Shown in pieces: positions 49,571 through 60,122 of a stretch of DNA of 64,000 bases (position 1 is its first letter; the number at the start of each line of letters is the position of its first letter). The position numbers and the translations under genes are program-made. Location: contig NZ_CP081149.1 of NCBI RefSeq assembly GCF_019665785.1, forward strand, positions 558,001 through 622,000, read 5' to 3'. Under the pieces are notes generated by a model, which worked only from the letters and a program-made list of their open reading frames with translations, was not told where the DNA came from and did no database searches. The DNA comes from Deefgea piscis (lineage in GTDB: Bacteria; Pseudomonadota; Gammaproteobacteria; Burkholderiales; Chitinibacteraceae).

Positions 49571-52312
49571 ATGATCTCAACTCTGCTTAAAAAAGTTTTC
49601 GGAAGCCGTAACGACCGTTTGCTCAAACAATACGGTGTCATCGTAAAGCAGATTAATGCGCTTGAGCCGCAGATGGTGGCTTTGTCGGATGAGGCGCTGC
49701 GTGCAAAAACAGATGAATTTAAGGCGCGCTTAGCGAAGGGCGAAACCTTAGATCAAATTTTGCCCGAAGCTTTTGCGGTGTGCCGAGAAGGTGCGAAGCG
49801 CAGCTTAGGTTTACGTCATTTTGATGTTCAGCTGATTGGTGGCTTGGTTCAGCATCAAGGCAAGATTTCCGAAATGCGTACCGGTGAAGGTAAAACGCTG
49901 GTAGCCACCTTGGCGGCTTATTTAAATGCCTTGTCGGGTAAAGGCGTTCACGTGATTACCGTGAATGATTATTTGGCTAAGCGTGACCGCGACACAATGG
50001 CGACATTGTTCGAATTTTTGGGTATGACGTGTGGCGTTAACTTGGGCCAAATGGCGCATGAAGACAAAAAAGCCGCTTACGAATCCGACATCACTTACGG
50101 CACGAATAACGAATTTGGCTTTGATTATCTACGCGACAATATGGTGTTTACACCGGCTGAGCGTGTACAACGTGGTTTGAATTTTGCCATTGTCGATGAA
50201 GTGGATTCGATTTTGATCGACGAAGCGCGTACGCCGTTGATTATCTCGGGCCCTGCTGACGATAATACCGAGTTGTATTTGGCAATGAATGGCATTCCAG
50301 CGCAATTGGTCGCACAAACGGTTGAAGACGGCGAAGGCGATTATTGGGTTGATGAAAAAGCCCATTCAGTGATGTTGTCTGAAGCTGGCCATGAGAAAGT
50401 AGAAGCTATCTTGGGTGAAATGGGTTTATTGCCCGTTGGCGAAAGCTTGTATGGCGCTGCCAATATCAATTTAATCCATCATTTAAATGCCGCTTTGCGC
50501 GCTCACACCTTGTTTGTAAAAGACCAGCACTATGTAGTGATGGATGGCGATGTGATTATCGTTGACGAACATACTGGCCGTTTGATGTCGGGTCGTCGTT
50601 GGTCTGAAGGCTTGCATCAAGCTGTTGAAGCTAAAGAAGGCGTTGAAATCCAACAAGAAAACCAAACGCTGGCAACGATTACCTTACAAAATTACTTCCG
50701 TATGTACGCTAAATTATCCGGCATGACTGGTACTGCCGATACTGAAGCGTATGAATTCCAGCAAATTTATGGTTTGGAAACCGTCATTATTCCAACCAAT
50801 AAACCCATGCTGCGCGATGATCGACAAGATCAAGTATTTAAAACCGCGAATGAAAAATACAAAGCCATTATCGCCGATATCAAGGGCTGCGTAGAGCGCG
50901 GTCAGCCAACGTTGGTGGGTACCACATCGATTGAGCAATCAGAATTACTCTCGGGTATTTTGACTGCCGATGGCATTGCCCATAATGTGTTGAATGCCAA
51001 ACACCATGCCAAAGAAGCGCAAATTGTTGCGCAAGCCGGTAGCGCAGGCCAAGTAACGATTGCCACCAATATGGCCGGTCGTGGTACCGATATTGTGCTC
51101 GGCGGTAGTATTGAGCGGGAAATCAAAGAAATCGAGCACGATGAGTCACTCGATGCCGCAGCCAAAGCCGCGCAAATTGCGGCTCTGAAAGCCGAATGGC
51201 AAATTAAACACGATGCAGTGCTAGCCGCAGGTGGTTTGCACATCATCGGTACCGAGCGCCATGATTCACGCCGTATCGACAATCAGTTGCGCGGTCGTTC
51301 AGGTCGTCAAGGTGATCCAGGCTCAAGCCGTTTCTACTTGTCGCTCGAAGACACGTTATTGCGTATTTTTGCTGGTGATCGCGTGGCCTACGTGATGGAC
51401 AAGCTCAAAATGCCAGAAGGCGAGCCAATTGAAGCGGGTATGGTGTCGCGCGCCATTGAGTCAGCACAACGTAAAGTCGAAGGCCGTAACTTCGATATGC
51501 GTAAACAATTGCTGGAATACGATGATGTATCTAATGAGCAGCGTAAAGCCATTTATGGCCAACGTAATGAAATTCTAGAAAGCGAAGAAGTATCCGCGAC
51601 GATTAACGCGATGCGTGATAGCGCGATTGCCGATATGTTTGATCAATATATTCCACCGAACTCGATGGATGAGTTGTGGGATGCCGCTGGTTTGCAAGCC
51701 GCCTTGGCTGAAATGCAAATTGAAGTGGATATCACTGGCTGGGTGGCCAATGAAACTACTCTGACCATTGATGACATGAAAACGCGGATCTTGGCTGCAG
51801 CCAAAGCCGCATATGACAGTAAAGTTGAACAAGCCGGTGAAACCAACTTCCGTCATTTTGAACGCTCAGTGTTGTTGCAGCACGTTGATCAGCAATGGCG
51901 CGATCATTTGTCAGCGCTGGATCATTTGCGTCAAGGGATTCATTTGCGCGGTTACGCACAAAAAAATCCGAAGCAAGAATACAAACGTGAAGCGTTTGAA
52001 TTGTTCTCTAGCTTGCTCGATTCAATTAAGCGCAATGTGTTGAAAGTGATTATGACGGTGCAAATTCGTGGCCCAGAAGATGTGCCAGAAGTGCAGCAAC
52101 ATGAAGTGCCAGAGTCAGCGATGCAGTTTTCGCACGAAGCTTTAGAAGAAATCTTGGCCAGTGGCGACGAAGAACAAATTCGTGAAGCTTTAATGGCGGC
52201 GATGCAAGAAGATAGCGGAGTAAAAATCCAATTCTCAGGCGTTGGCCGTAATGATCCTTGCCCATGTGGTTCAGGCAAAAAATACAAACATTGTCATGGC
52301 CAATTAGCTTAA
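49571..52312 (+). CDS. secA: Preprotein translocase ATPase SecA
   Basis: The 913-residue product is full length. The Walker A is [13 protein letters not shown], the DEAD-like box [19 protein letters not shown], and the helicase region [11 protein letters not shown] with [13 protein letters not shown]. The C-terminal zinc-binding SecB-docking tail is [13 protein letters not shown]. SecA drives export of unfolded proteins through SecYEG. A terminator follows. Confidence 0.97.
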   Translation: MISTLLKKVFGSRNDRLLKQYGVIVKQINALEPQMVALSDEALRAKTDEFKARLAKGETLDQILPEAFAVCREGAKRSLGLRHFDVQLIGGLVQHQGKISEMRTGEGKTLVATLAAYLNALSGKGVHVITVNDYLAKRDRDTMATLFEFLGMTCGVNLGQMAHEDKKAAYESDITYGTNNEFGFDYLRDNMVFTPAERVQRGLNFAIVDEVDSILIDEARTPLIISGPADDNTELYLAMNGIPAQLVAQTVEDGEGDYWVDEKAHSVMLSEAGHEKVEAILGEMGLLPVGESLYGAANINLIHHLNAALRAHTLFVKDQHYVVMDGDVIIVDEHTGRLMSGRRWSEGLHQAVEAKEGVEIQQENQTLATITLQNYFRMYAKLSGMTGTADTEAYEFQQIYGLETVIIPTNKPMLRDDRQDQVFKTANEKYKAIIADIKGCVERGQPTLVGTTSIEQSELLSGILTADGIAHNVLNAKHHAKEAQIVAQAGSAGQVTIATNMAGRGTDIVLGGSIEREIKEIEHDESLDAAAKAAQIAALKAEWQIKHDAVLAAGGLHIIGTERHDSRRIDNQLRGRSGRQGDPGSSRFYLSLEDTLLRIFAGDRVAYVMDKLKMPEGEPIEAGMVSRAIESAQRKVEGRNFDMRKQLLEYDDVSNEQRKAIYGQRNEILESEEVSATINAMRDSAIADMFDQYIPPNSMDELWDAAGLQAALAEMQIEVDITGWVANETTLTIDDMKTRILAAAKAAYDSKVEQAGETNFRHFERSVLLQHVDQQWRDHLSALDHLRQGIHLRGYAQKNPKQEYKREAFELFSSLLDSIKRNVLKVIMTVQIRGPEDVPEVQQHEVPESAMQFSHEALEEILASGDEEQIREALMAAMQEDSGVKIQFSGVGRNDPCPCGSGKKYKHCHGQLA

Positions 52313-52323
52313 GCCATTGATTT

Positions 52324-52358
52324 AAAAAATCCCGCGTTTATCGCGGGATTTTTTTTGC
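52324..52358 (+). terminator. Rho-independent terminator after secA
   Basis: AAAAAATCCCGCG-TTTA-TCGCGGGATTTTTTTT, strong and nearly symmetrical. Confidence 0.9.
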
Positions 52359-52359
52359 G

Positions 52360-52647
52360 CTAAAAATCTGTATTTAAATTGGATTAAATATTCGGGATTA
52401 AAAATAAAAATTGACCTTGCGAAAGTGGTCGTTTTTAATCTCCGTGGTATTTATATTGCATGTTTTAGGATGGGTCTGGATTTAGTGCGGAATCTTGTTC
52501 AATTTATCCACCCAAACTCATCGAATGTCGCCACCGAGCTTACCAATTTAGCCACAGCCAAACTTGGATTGCAGCCCACTTTGATTTACGGGTTTAAACT
52601 ACCCGATAGGCCGCAGTCGGCCAAATGCAGACATACCAAGGATAAGA
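52360..52647. other. Intergenic stretch, A+T-rich, no convincing gene
   Basis: About 290 bp. An 80-codon GTG frame crosses it, but it lacks family features and a ribosome site. Near the end GGCCGCAGTCGGCC is a short palindrome. The stretch opens the acquired-looking patch up to 54.1 kb. Confidence 0.4.
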
Positions 52648-53073
52648 ATGAACAGCGCATACCTTAGACCTATGCTGATAAGTGACTATCAAGCTGTATT
52701 TAGCCTTTGGTTGGCCACTGAAGGTATGGAACTGATTGAAGACGACAATGAAGCCGGAATTGCGCTGTATTTACAGCGCAACCCGTGCACCTGTCTAGTT
52801 GCAGAGTTTCAAGGTGAAGTAGTAGGTTCATTGTTGTGCGGTCATGATGGACGCCGCGCAATTCTTCGTCATTTAGCCATTCGAAATGATTTCCGTGGAC
52901 AAGGTATTGCTCGGCAATTGGTCGAGACTTGTATGGACGCACTGACCGCAGAAGGTATACGCCGTTGTAATTTATTTGTACTCGATAACAATCCAACTGG
53001 TGCCGCGTTCTGGGCATATCTCGGGTGGCTAAAACTGCCCGATAATTACCAAACATTGCAGCGTATGGTTTAG
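52648..53073 (+). CDS. GNAT acetyltransferase (YpeA-like)
   Basis: The 141-residue product is a compact GNAT domain, with YLRPMLISDYQAVFSLWLAT, VGSLLCGHDGRRAILRHLAI, RGQGIARQLVETCMDAL (the acetyl-CoA loop) and FWAYLGWLKLPDNYQTL. The pattern ILRHLAI...RGQGIA with DNNPTGAAFW is close to YpeA-type proteins of unknown substrate. Cytoplasmic. It is the first gene of a patch (GNAT, DinB, cupin) that looks acquired. Confidence 0.85.
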   Translation: MNSAYLRPMLISDYQAVFSLWLATEGMELIEDDNEAGIALYLQRNPCTCLVAEFQGEVVGSLLCGHDGRRAILRHLAIRNDFRGQGIARQLVETCMDALTAEGIRRCNLFVLDNNPTGAAFWAYLGWLKLPDNYQTLQRMV

Positions 53074-53083
53074 CCGTATTACT

Positions 53084-53112
53084 GCCGCTTTGGGTCGAGA
53101 GCAGTAGCTCAA
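53084..53112. repeat. Short intergenic repeat, copy 1 (CCGCTTTGGGTCG motif)
   Basis: TGCCGCTTTGGGTCGAGAGC is followed by AGTAGCTCAA. A related copy at 54076-54104 reads CCGCTTTGGGTCGGGTGC and then TGCCGCTCAA. The two bracket the DinB and cupin genes. Confidence 0.45.
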
Positions 53113-53191
53113 GACGGCCAGAAGCAGCCCCTAGTGTATTAAGGCTAATTACAAAATAATTAATTAATTTAAATAAAAATTTAAAGCTGAG

Positions 53192-53704
53192 ATGAGAATG
53201 AGCAATACTAGTCTACTTAAATCATTATTTAAGTACAAAGCATGGGCAAATGAAGAGTTATTCAATTCCCTACAACAATTAGATGAGAACACCCACCAAG
53301 CTGAACTACACGCGGCCATTCGAATTCTCAATCATATCTATGTCGTAGACCGATTGTTCGTCGCTAATTTGCAGGGGACACCTCCCGAATATACTGCAAC
53401 AAATACGACAGAGACGCCTAATTTTAATTCTCTGCTTACTTCTGTTCGTAATACTGACCTTTGGTATATTGAATATACAGAGAAGATAAGCGAGTCGGAG
53501 TTGAATGAGGTTGTTAATTTCACTTTTGTTGATGGTGATTTTGGCAGTATGTCTCGCGAGGAAATGCTTGCCCATATTGTCACACACGGCAATTATCATC
53601 GTGGTGCAGTTGGACGCATAATGGCTCAATTGTCCATCGCACCTCCTCGGGATATTTATTCAAGATTTCTTCATGCTTCAGAGCCAAATCGCAGAAATAA
53701 TTAA
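53192..53704 (+). CDS. DinB-family metal-binding protein
   Basis: The 170-residue product has the DinB four-helix pattern with likely metal ligands in RILNHIYVVDRLF and in AHIVTHGNYHRGAVGRIM. It starts at ATG 53192 or, with GAGATGAGA as ribosome site, at ATG 53198. DinB-like proteins include thiol-dependent transferases and proteins of unknown role. Its A+T content is higher than that of the neighbours. The cupin gene follows 32 nt later. Confidence 0.85.
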   Translation: MRMSNTSLLKSLFKYKAWANEELFNSLQQLDENTHQAELHAAIRILNHIYVVDRLFVANLQGTPPEYTATNTTETPNFNSLLTSVRNTDLWYIEYTEKISESELNEVVNFTFVDGDFGSMSREEMLAHIVTHGNYHRGAVGRIMAQLSIAPPRDIYSRFLHASEPNRRNN

Positions 53705-53736
53705 CTACTCAAATTTCCTAACTGCAAACCTTTTAT

Positions 53737-54066
53737 ATGAAAAAACTTTTGCGGACTTCTCGCCCAATAAATGAAAAAATCAACTTAAATGCACAAGCAC
53801 TATCGCTGTCACATGCATGGCGCTCGACAATTTTAGGGCAAGCTGCGGGTGCAAATATCAAAGTTCTACGAATGGATGAATCAAAATTTTCCGAAGAAGT
53901 TCATGATTTTGACGAAGCTTTAATTGTGCTTGAAGGAAAAATGAATTTATCACTAAATGGCTCCTGTGTTGAGGTTAATGCTGGTGAGTTATTTATTGTT
54001 CAAGCTGGCATTCTGCATGCGGTAGAAGCTGGGAGTTATGGCACCTTGATTATTGTTGATAAGTAA
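53737..54066 (+). CDS. Small cupin-domain protein
   Basis: The 109-residue product is a single cupin barrel (DFDEALIVLEGKMNLSLNG, then VNAGELFIVQAGILHAVEAG). Of the usual metal ligands, a histidine near the second motif is kept (ILHAV), while the first motif reads VHDFDE. The ligand is unknown. It is paired with the DinB gene, probably co-transcribed. Confidence 0.8.
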   Translation: MKKLLRTSRPINEKINLNAQALSLSHAWRSTILGQAAGANIKVLRMDESKFSEEVHDFDEALIVLEGKMNLSLNGSCVEVNAGELFIVQAGILHAVEAGSYGTLIIVDK

Positions 54067-54075
54067 TAAATTGTT

Positions 54076-54104
54076 CCGCTTTGGGTCGGGTGCTGCCGCT
54101 CAAC
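54076..54104. repeat. Short intergenic repeat, copy 2 (CCGCTTTGGGTCG motif)
   Basis: Shares CCGCTTTGGGTCG and GCTCAA with copy 1 at 53084-53112. Confidence 0.45.
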
Positions 54105-54202
54105 TCACTGGATAAATTCGTGAGCGTGGGTGGCGGTATCCAATAAGAACGGGTGGATAAATTGATAAGAATCTGCATTTAGAAATCGACAAAGGTAAAT
54201 GA

Positions 54203-54838
54203 ATGTTTGGTATTCATGATTTAGGCTTGTTTATGATTTCGGGTTTATTGCTCAATATGGCACCGGGCCCTGATTCATTATTAATCGTCACGCGTAGTGC
54301 GGCGCAAGGCTGGCGCGCAGGCTCGGCTGCAGCATTGGGAATTGGTAGCGGTACGCTGATTCATATTATTGGCGCGGCTTTAGGTTTATCTGCAATTTTA
54401 GCGACTTCGGCGACTGCATTTTCAATTGTGAAATATATCGGTGCGATTTATTTGTTGTATATCGGCGTTGGTTTATTACTGAGTAAATCTACGGCAGTGA
54501 CAGCGGTTGCTGATGAAACTTTAGCGCCATTATCATTACGGCGTATTTATGTACAGGGCTTGTTGACGAATTTATTTAACCCTAAAGTCGCGATTTTCTT
54601 TTTGGCTTTTGTTCCGCAATTTATTAGCCCGCAAGCGGAAAATAAAGCCCTCGCCTTTATTATTTTGGGTTGTATTTTTAATTTAAATGGCATGCTGTGG
54701 TGCCATTTACTTGCCGTGACCTCGGCCATGGCCAGCCAGCGTTTGCAAGCGAGTCGCGCAGTGAGTCAATGGTTAAATCGACTCATCGGTGCGCTATTTA
54801 TTTCATTTGGGATTAAATTGGCCTTGGTTGACCGTTGA
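54203..54838 (+). CDS. LysE/RhtB-family amino-acid exporter
   Basis: The 211-residue product has six membrane segments and the family signature MAPGPDSLLIVTRSAAQGWRAG near the N-terminus. NLFNPKVAIFFLAFVPQF, the second family motif, is near the middle. Inner membrane, exporting an amino acid or homoserine lactone-like compound; substrate unknown. It is convergent with the acyltransferase gene. Confidence 0.88.
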   Translation: MFGIHDLGLFMISGLLLNMAPGPDSLLIVTRSAAQGWRAGSAAALGIGSGTLIHIIGAALGLSAILATSATAFSIVKYIGAIYLLYIGVGLLLSKSTAVTAVADETLAPLSLRRIYVQGLLTNLFNPKVAIFFLAFVPQFISPQAENKALAFIILGCIFNLNGMLWCHLLAVTSAMASQRLQASRAVSQWLNRLIGALFISFGIKLALVDR

Positions 54839-54868
54839 TGCGTTCTTGTTGGGGATTGCGGGCAGAAC

Positions 54869-55729
54869 TTAATAAAAACTCGCTTCGCCCTCAGGCCGCG
54901 TTTTAAAGCGCCGATGTAACCAATAATATTGGCTAGGGTGTTCGCGGGCGATGTCTTCGATAAATTGATTCATTCGCGTGGTGTCGGCGAGCATATCGCC
55001 GCTCGGGAAGTTCTCCCAAGCTGGGTAGTAGCGCGAAACGACATGGCCTTTGGCGATGGTGGTGATGACCGGTACGACAGCGGCATCGGTCATTTCGGCG
55101 AGTTTACCTAGCATTGGCAAGGTGGCGGTGGGGATGCCAAAGAACGGCGCAAAAATCGATTGCTGCGGCCCCATATCTTGATCGGGTAGGTAATAAAAAG
55201 GCAGTTTTGATTTTAATGTGCGAACAATCGAGCGGATGCCGGCGCTGCGTTTAATCAGTTGCGGATTATTGTAGCGCGAGCGGATTTTAAGGCTGATTTC
55301 ATGAAACACACCGCGCTGCTCGGCGTACATGCTGCTGCCTTGATGATCCATGATAAAACCCATGCCGCCAAAATCGAGCCCTAAAAAATGCGGGACCAAC
55401 ATAATGATCGGCCGATCTTGGACTGCGGTGAAGTTTTCAAAGCCTTCGATATGTATCAGTCTGCGTAGCCTGTTTTTACTGCCGTGTAGCAAGATACTGT
55501 AGCCCAGTAATGTGCTGGTCATTTGAATAAAATGTTGGCGCAGCACGGCGCGGCGCTGCTTTTCTGTCCATTCTGGAAAACATAGCCGCAAATTAGTGAG
55601 CCCGACTTTGCGCCGACCACTGATGACGAAAAAAAGTAGCGACCCCAAAGGAATCGCAATCCATTGCATTACACGAAATGGCAGTAAATGCAGTAGCCAA
55701 AGCAGAGCGATGGTGAGTTTAAGTTTCAT
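54869..55729 (-). CDS. Lipid A-type lauroyl/myristoyl acyltransferase (LpxL/HtrB family)
   Basis: The start is ATG at 55729, with GGAG just upstream; ATG at 55780 would add 17 residues before the membrane helix. The 286-residue product has one N-terminal helix (LTIALLWLLHLLPFRVMQWI), the catalytic H-x4-D (PHFLGLD), and FYYLPDQDMG with a following FFGIPTATL. It adds a secondary acyl chain to lipid A. A second family member follows at 55859-56734 in the same direction, as is usual in Neisseriales beside metK. Confidence 0.9.
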   Translation of the reverse strand: MKLKLTIALLWLLHLLPFRVMQWIAIPLGSLLFFVISGRRKVGLTNLRLCFPEWTEKQRRAVLRQHFIQMTSTLLGYSILLHGSKNRLRRLIHIEGFENFTAVQDRPIIMLVPHFLGLDFGGMGFIMDHQGSSMYAEQRGVFHEISLKIRSRYNNPQLIKRSAGIRSIVRTLKSKLPFYYLPDQDMGPQQSIFAPFFGIPTATLPMLGKLAEMTDAAVVPVITTIAKGHVVSRYYPAWENFPSGDMLADTTRMNQFIEDIAREHPSQYYWLHRRFKTRPEGEASFY

Positions 55730-55858
55730 GCTGACTCCGAGCAGCGCGTAGACAAAATCGCGCTGAAAAATACGCTCCATTCCAAGCCGTCATTGACTGT
55801 GAGCGGCGATCGCGGCGGTGCTGATGCGTTATTTGGGATGGATTTAGACAAATGCAAG

Positions 55859-56734
55859 TTACGCAGCATCCGGCGGTAATGGTGCGCCCGCTGGGTGTTT
55901 GTAACGACTGTAGCTCCAGAAATATTGCGCTGGCACTTGGCGGATCAGGTCTTCTAAATTTTGGTTGAGGACTGTGGCGTCATGTTCGGTGTCCCCATTG
56001 AGTTCGCCGACAAACGGTTGCACATGAAAACGGTAGCCTTTGCCAATCCCTAGTCGCTCGACATAACACGGCAAAATAATGGCATTGCTCGATTTTACTA
56101 ATTTAGATAACAGGGTCATGGTGTAAGCAGGGCGACCAAAAAACGGCGCCCAAACGCCTTCACCACCGCCGGGGGCTTGATCGGGCAGTAAATAAGCCAC
56201 ACCCCCTTGCTTGAGGGTTTTAAGCAACACGCGCACCCCAGAAGCATTAGCCGGTGCAGGTTCGGCGCCACTACGCGAGCGCGAGTAAATCATCAATGGC
56301 TCAAGATAAGCTTGTTTAGGTGGACGGTATAGCGGTGCAAGCTTTTTAGGGATTAAGCCAGCGACACATACCCCTACCATTTCTAGTGCACCTAAATGTG
56401 GTGAAACAAAAATAATCGGTCGCTCGGTTTTGAGTGCCGCTTCGACGTGTTCCCAGCCGGTTTTTTCATGCACCAGCGTTAGCAGTTCAGGAATCGGTCG
56501 CATCCAGTGCGCCAACAGCTCAGTGGCGGCGATACCGTGCTCAGGAATACTTGAGCGAAGTAATCGGGTATAATCCATACTATTTTTCGCAATCGCACTT
56601 TGCGTGAGGTTGCTACGTAGGACTTTGCGATGGTGGGCACTGCCCAACCAGACAAGCCAGCCGAGCAACCAACCGAGCGCTTGCAGTAAGGGCAGCGGCA
56701 ATTTAGCCAATAATTTGCAGAACGTAAGCAGCAT
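55859..56734 (-). CDS. Lipid A-type acyltransferase, second copy (LpxL/LpxM family)
   Basis: The 291-residue product has an N-terminal helix (LPLPLLQALGWLLGWLVWLG), the H-x4-E catalytic motif (SPHLGALEM), YLLPDQAPGGGEGVW and FFGRPAYTM. The Glu form of the motif is normal in LpxL/LpxM. It lies 129 bp upstream of the paralogue and is divergent from metK. The two enzymes presumably add different secondary chains to lipid A. Confidence 0.9.
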   Translation of the reverse strand: MLLTFCKLLAKLPLPLLQALGWLLGWLVWLGSAHHRKVLRSNLTQSAIAKNSMDYTRLLRSSIPEHGIAATELLAHWMRPIPELLTLVHEKTGWEHVEAALKTERPIIFVSPHLGALEMVGVCVAGLIPKKLAPLYRPPKQAYLEPLMIYSRSRSGAEPAPANASGVRVLLKTLKQGGVAYLLPDQAPGGGEGVWAPFFGRPAYTMTLLSKLVKSSNAIILPCYVERLGIGKGYRFHVQPFVGELNGDTEHDATVLNQNLEDLIRQVPAQYFWSYSRYKHPAGAPLPPDAA

Positions 56735-56817
56735 AATTCGATGAAAACTGTGATTTAAGGCCTGATTGTAGCTGCGATTGGCTCATTTGGGGTCATGTAA
56801 CCGAGGGTAATACACGA

Positions 56818-57990
56818 ATGAAAGACTTTTTATTTACTTCTGAATCTGTTTCAGAAGGCCATCCTGATAAAGTTGCCGATCAAATTTCGGATGCAATCTT
56901 GGATGCCATTTTCACCCAAGACAAATATGCCCGAGTTGCGGCAGAGACTTTAGTCAATACCGGTTTAGTGGTTTTGGCGGGTGAAATCACCACGCATGCC
57001 AATGTCGATTACATCCAAATTGCGCGCGATACCATTAAGCGTATTGGTTATGATCATTCGGACATCGGTTTTGACTACAAAACATGTGCTGTTTTGGTGG
57101 CCTACGATAAGCAATCTCCAGACATTGCCCAAGGTGTGAATGAAGGCGAAGGCCTTGATTTAGACATGGGCGCTGGCGATCAAGGCTTGATGTTTGGTTA
57201 TGCCTGCGATGAAACAGCACAATTAATGCCAGCGCCAATTTATTACGCGCATCGTTTGATGCAGCGCCAAGCTGAATTGCGTAAAGATGGCCGTTTGCCA
57301 TGGTTGCGCCCGGATGCGAAATCGCAAGTGACGCTGCGTTACGATGGCGAAACTGGCAAAGTGAAAGAAATCGACACCATCGTATTGTCGACGCAACACC
57401 ATCCTGATGTATCACACGCGCAATTGAGCGAAGCGGTGATTGAAGAAATCATCAAACCGGTGATGCCAAAAGAATGGCTGACGGCCAATACCAAATTCTT
57501 GGTCAACCCAACAGGTCGCTTTGTCATTGGCGGCCCAATGGGCGATTGCGGTTTGACCGGTCGTAAGATCATTGTCGACACCTACGGTGGCGCTGCGCCG
57601 CACGGTGGTGGTGCTTTCTCGGGTAAAGACCCAAGTAAAGTGGATCGCTCGGCCGCTTATGCGATGCGCTATGTGGCAAAAAACATCGTAGCGGCAGGCA
57701 TTGCTAAGCAATGCTTGGTGCAGGTGTCATACGCAATTGGTGTGGCGCAACCAGTGTCGATCATGGTTGATACTTGGGATACCGGTGTGATTCCAAACGA
57801 TCAAATCGTCGACATTATCAAAGAAAACTTTGATTTGCGTCCGAAAGGCATTATCAAAATGCTCGATTTGCTGCGCCCAATCTATAGCCGCACTGCGGCG
57901 TACGGCCATTTTGGCCGTGACGAACCTGATTTTTCTTGGGAACGTACTGATAAGGTCGAACAGCTCAAAGCGGCAGCTGGCTTAAAGTGA
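56818..57990 (+). CDS. metK: S-adenosylmethionine synthase
   Basis: The 390-residue product is full length, with [20 protein letters not shown] at the N-terminus, the ATP-binding [10 protein letters not shown], and [19 protein letters not shown] near the phosphate-binding region. It makes SAM from methionine and ATP. Together with ahcY 0.7 kb downstream it forms part of the activated methyl cycle. No SAM riboswitch is seen in the 83-bp leader. A large hairpin terminator follows. Confidence 0.97.
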   Translation: MKDFLFTSESVSEGHPDKVADQISDAILDAIFTQDKYARVAAETLVNTGLVVLAGEITTHANVDYIQIARDTIKRIGYDHSDIGFDYKTCAVLVAYDKQSPDIAQGVNEGEGLDLDMGAGDQGLMFGYACDETAQLMPAPIYYAHRLMQRQAELRKDGRLPWLRPDAKSQVTLRYDGETGKVKEIDTIVLSTQHHPDVSHAQLSEAVIEEIIKPVMPKEWLTANTKFLVNPTGRFVIGGPMGDCGLTGRKIIVDTYGGAAPHGGGAFSGKDPSKVDRSAAYAMRYVAKNIVAAGIAKQCLVQVSYAIGVAQPVSIMVDTWDTGVIPNDQIVDIIKENFDLRPKGIIKMLDLLRPIYSRTAAYGHFGRDEPDFSWERTDKVEQLKAAAGLK

Positions 57991-57993
57991 TAC

Positions 57994-58047
57994 AAAGAGG
58001 AATTCGCACTCTACCCATTGGGGCGAGTGCGGCTTCCTCTTTTTTTT
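57994..58047 (+). terminator. Long-stem terminator after metK
   Basis: AAGAGGAA and CGCACTC on the 5' side pair with GAGTGCG and TTCCTCTT on the 3' side, followed by a T run. The stem is unusually long, with a small bulge. Confidence 0.8.
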
Positions 58048-58062
58048 GCTTGGAGTTTAGCG

Positions 58063-58470
58063 ATGACCGTTATTGCGCGTTTAGTTCGTCCTGCTGAGTT
58101 AGCTGCTGTTAAAGCGTATGCCGATACTGCCCGACTGGGTGAGCCAAGCTTGGCTGATTTATTAGTTGTGGCTGAAAACGATGCTCGTTTTGTCGGATTA
58201 GTGCGCTTAAGCCACGAGCGTGGCGAGTTAATATTACATGGCTTACAAGCCGATCATCCCGAGGCTCCTGCATTGTTAATGCAAGATGCTTCTCGCTGGA
58301 TTGCCCATCAAGCTTGCTGGGCACTGGCGCAAGCGGTGGATACCGCCCTCTTGGCTGAGCATGGTTTTATCGAGCCCAGCATCACATGTCCTGAATTTCT
58401 GCTAGAACTAAAAGCAAGTCGCGAAACTGGCGATTGTGCATTGCAAATCTTACATAGAGCTGCAAAATAG
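58063..58470 (+). CDS. Hypothetical protein, possibly a reduced GNAT domain
   Basis: The start is ATG at 58063 (TTGGAG upstream); an earlier ATG-type start lies inside the metK terminator. The 135-residue product has a GNAT-like order (ARLVRPAELAAVKAYADTAR, LVVAENDARFVGLVRLSHER, LAEHGFIEPS) but lacks a clear acetyl-CoA loop. It lies between metK and ahcY without an obvious link to the methyl cycle. Family uncertain. Confidence 0.55.
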   Translation: MTVIARLVRPAELAAVKAYADTARLGEPSLADLLVVAENDARFVGLVRLSHERGELILHGLQADHPEAPALLMQDASRWIAHQACWALAQAVDTALLAEHGFIEPSITCPEFLLELKASRETGDCALQILHRAAK

Positions 58471-58584
58471 TCTGGTGTTTCTACTGCCATCTCGACTTCA
58501 TACCTGCTGTTATTTGGGTGTACCCATTAACCTAAGCAGGTCGGTTGTCGGTTTTTCGGCTGCTGCAGCTTGATATACTGTAAT

Positions 58585-58631
58585 GGTATCGTGATGTAGG
58601 CCTTTATTTATAAAGGCTGCATAGCTATACC
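58585..58631. repeat. Dispersed 47-49 bp palindromic repeat, copy C
   Basis: GGTAT...TGTAGGCCTTTATTTATAAAGGCTGCATAGCTATACC. It lies in the ahcY leader, where an RNA hairpin with an 8-bp GCCTTTAT/ATAAAGGC stem would form just before the ribosome site. Confidence 0.6.
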
Positions 58632-58664
58632 TTGGATTTGCTTTTATTTCTAAAAGGAAAACCA

Positions 58665-60080
58665 ATGACTCAGTTTACCGATTTTAAAGTGGCCGATTTA
58701 TCGCTAGCAGCATGGGGTCGTAAAGAGCTCACCATTGCCGAAACCGAAATGCCGGGTTTAATGGCGGTGCGAGATGAATATCGGGCTCAGCAACCGCTTC
58801 AAGGCGCGCGAATTGCGGGCTCTTTACATATGACGATTCAAACTGGCGTATTGATTGAAGCCTTGCAAGCATTGGGGGCGAAGGTACGCTGGGCGTCTTG
58901 TAATATTTTCTCCACCCAAGATCATGCTGCGGCCGCTATTGCGGCGACCGATACGCCGGTATTTGCTTTTAAAGGTGAATCGCTCAGTGAGTATTGGCAA
59001 TTTACTCATGAAATTTTTGATTGGCCTAACGATGCCAATGGCCAGCCACAATACGCCAATATGATATTGGATGATGGTGGTGACGCCACTTTGTTATTGC
59101 ATTTGGGCGCACGTGCCGAAAGTGATCTGAGTGTTGTCAGCCAGCCGAGTAATGCAGAAGAAACTGTCCTCTACACCGCAATTAAAGAAAAAATTAAGCG
59201 AGATCCAAAATGGTATTCAACGCGTTTGGCGGCAATTCGCGGTGTTACTGAAGAAACCACCACCGGCGTGCATCGCTTGTATCAAATGCATGAGCAAGGC
59301 AAATTGGCTTTTCCTGCGATCAATGTCAACGACTCAGTAACCAAATCCAAATTTGATAATCTGTATGGCTGCCGAGAGTCCTTAGTCGACTCGATCAAGC
59401 GCGCGACCGATGTGATGGTGGCCGGTAAAGTGGCCTTGGTGCTGGGCTATGGCGATGTAGGCAAAGGTTGCGCGCAGTCGTTACGCGGCCTCGGGGCAAC
59501 GGTGATGATTACCGAGATTGACCCAATTTGTGCATTACAAGCGGCGATGGAAGGGTATCGCGTGGTGACTTTGGCTGATGTGGCGGATCAAGTGGATATT
59601 TTTGTCACGACGACGGGCAATGTCAGCGTGATTGCCCATGCCGATTTACTGCGCATGCGGCACAACGCCATTGTTTGCAATATCGGTCATTTTGATTCTG
59701 AAATTGAAGTGGCCAGTTTGCGTCAATACGAATGGGACAATATCAAGCCACAAGTGGATCATGTGGTGTTTCCGGATGGGAAGCGCATCATCTTATTGGC
59801 GGAAGGCCGCTTAGTGAATTTGGGCTGTGGTACTGGTCACCCTTCATTTGTGATGAGTAATTCTTTTGCCAATCAAGTCTTGGCGCAAATCGAGCTATTC
59901 ACCAAATTGGCGCAATATCCAGTTGGGGTGTATGTATTGCCCAAGCATTTGGATGAAATGGTTGCGCGTTTACATCTTAAGAAAATTGGCGCCAAACTGA
60001 CTGTTTTAACCGATGAGCAGGCGGCGTACATCAATGTGCCGAAAGAAGGGCCTTATAAATCCGCGCATTATCGCTATTAA
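58665..60080 (+). CDS. ahcY: S-adenosylhomocysteine hydrolase
   Basis: The start is ATG at 58665, because AAAAGGAAAACCA precedes it. The 471-residue product has [40 protein letters not shown], the NAD-binding [18 protein letters not shown], and the C-terminal KSAHYRY. It splits S-adenosylhomocysteine to adenosine and homocysteine. The length, with the insertion near residue 150, fits the bacterial long form. The leader carries palindromic repeat copy C. I found no SAH riboswitch. Confidence 0.96.
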   Translation: MTQFTDFKVADLSLAAWGRKELTIAETEMPGLMAVRDEYRAQQPLQGARIAGSLHMTIQTGVLIEALQALGAKVRWASCNIFSTQDHAAAAIAATDTPVFAFKGESLSEYWQFTHEIFDWPNDANGQPQYANMILDDGGDATLLLHLGARAESDLSVVSQPSNAEETVLYTAIKEKIKRDPKWYSTRLAAIRGVTEETTTGVHRLYQMHEQGKLAFPAINVNDSVTKSKFDNLYGCRESLVDSIKRATDVMVAGKVALVLGYGDVGKGCAQSLRGLGATVMITEIDPICALQAAMEGYRVVTLADVADQVDIFVTTTGNVSVIAHADLLRMRHNAIVCNIGHFDSEIEVASLRQYEWDNIKPQVDHVVFPDGKRIILLAEGRLVNLGCGTGHPSFVMSNSFANQVLAQIELFTKLAQYPVGVYVLPKHLDEMVARLHLKKIGAKLTVLTDEQAAYINVPKEGPYKSAHYRY

Positions 60081-60122
60081 AACGCGCTTAACAATCAGGC
60101 GACGCTGCGTTGCCTGATGCTG

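Noticed and set aside
52425..52667. 80-codon GTG frame upstream of the GNAT gene
   Set aside because: No ribosome site, low-complexity composition unlike a folded protein, overlaps the GNAT start.
52360..54202. Integron gene cassettes
   Set aside because: Gene types fit, but no attC-like core (GTTRRRY) or integrase is seen.
58471..58664. SAH riboswitch in the ahcY leader
   Set aside because: Such switches are known before ahcY in betaproteobacteria, but I cannot find the conserved core. The hairpin there belongs to the palindromic repeat family.
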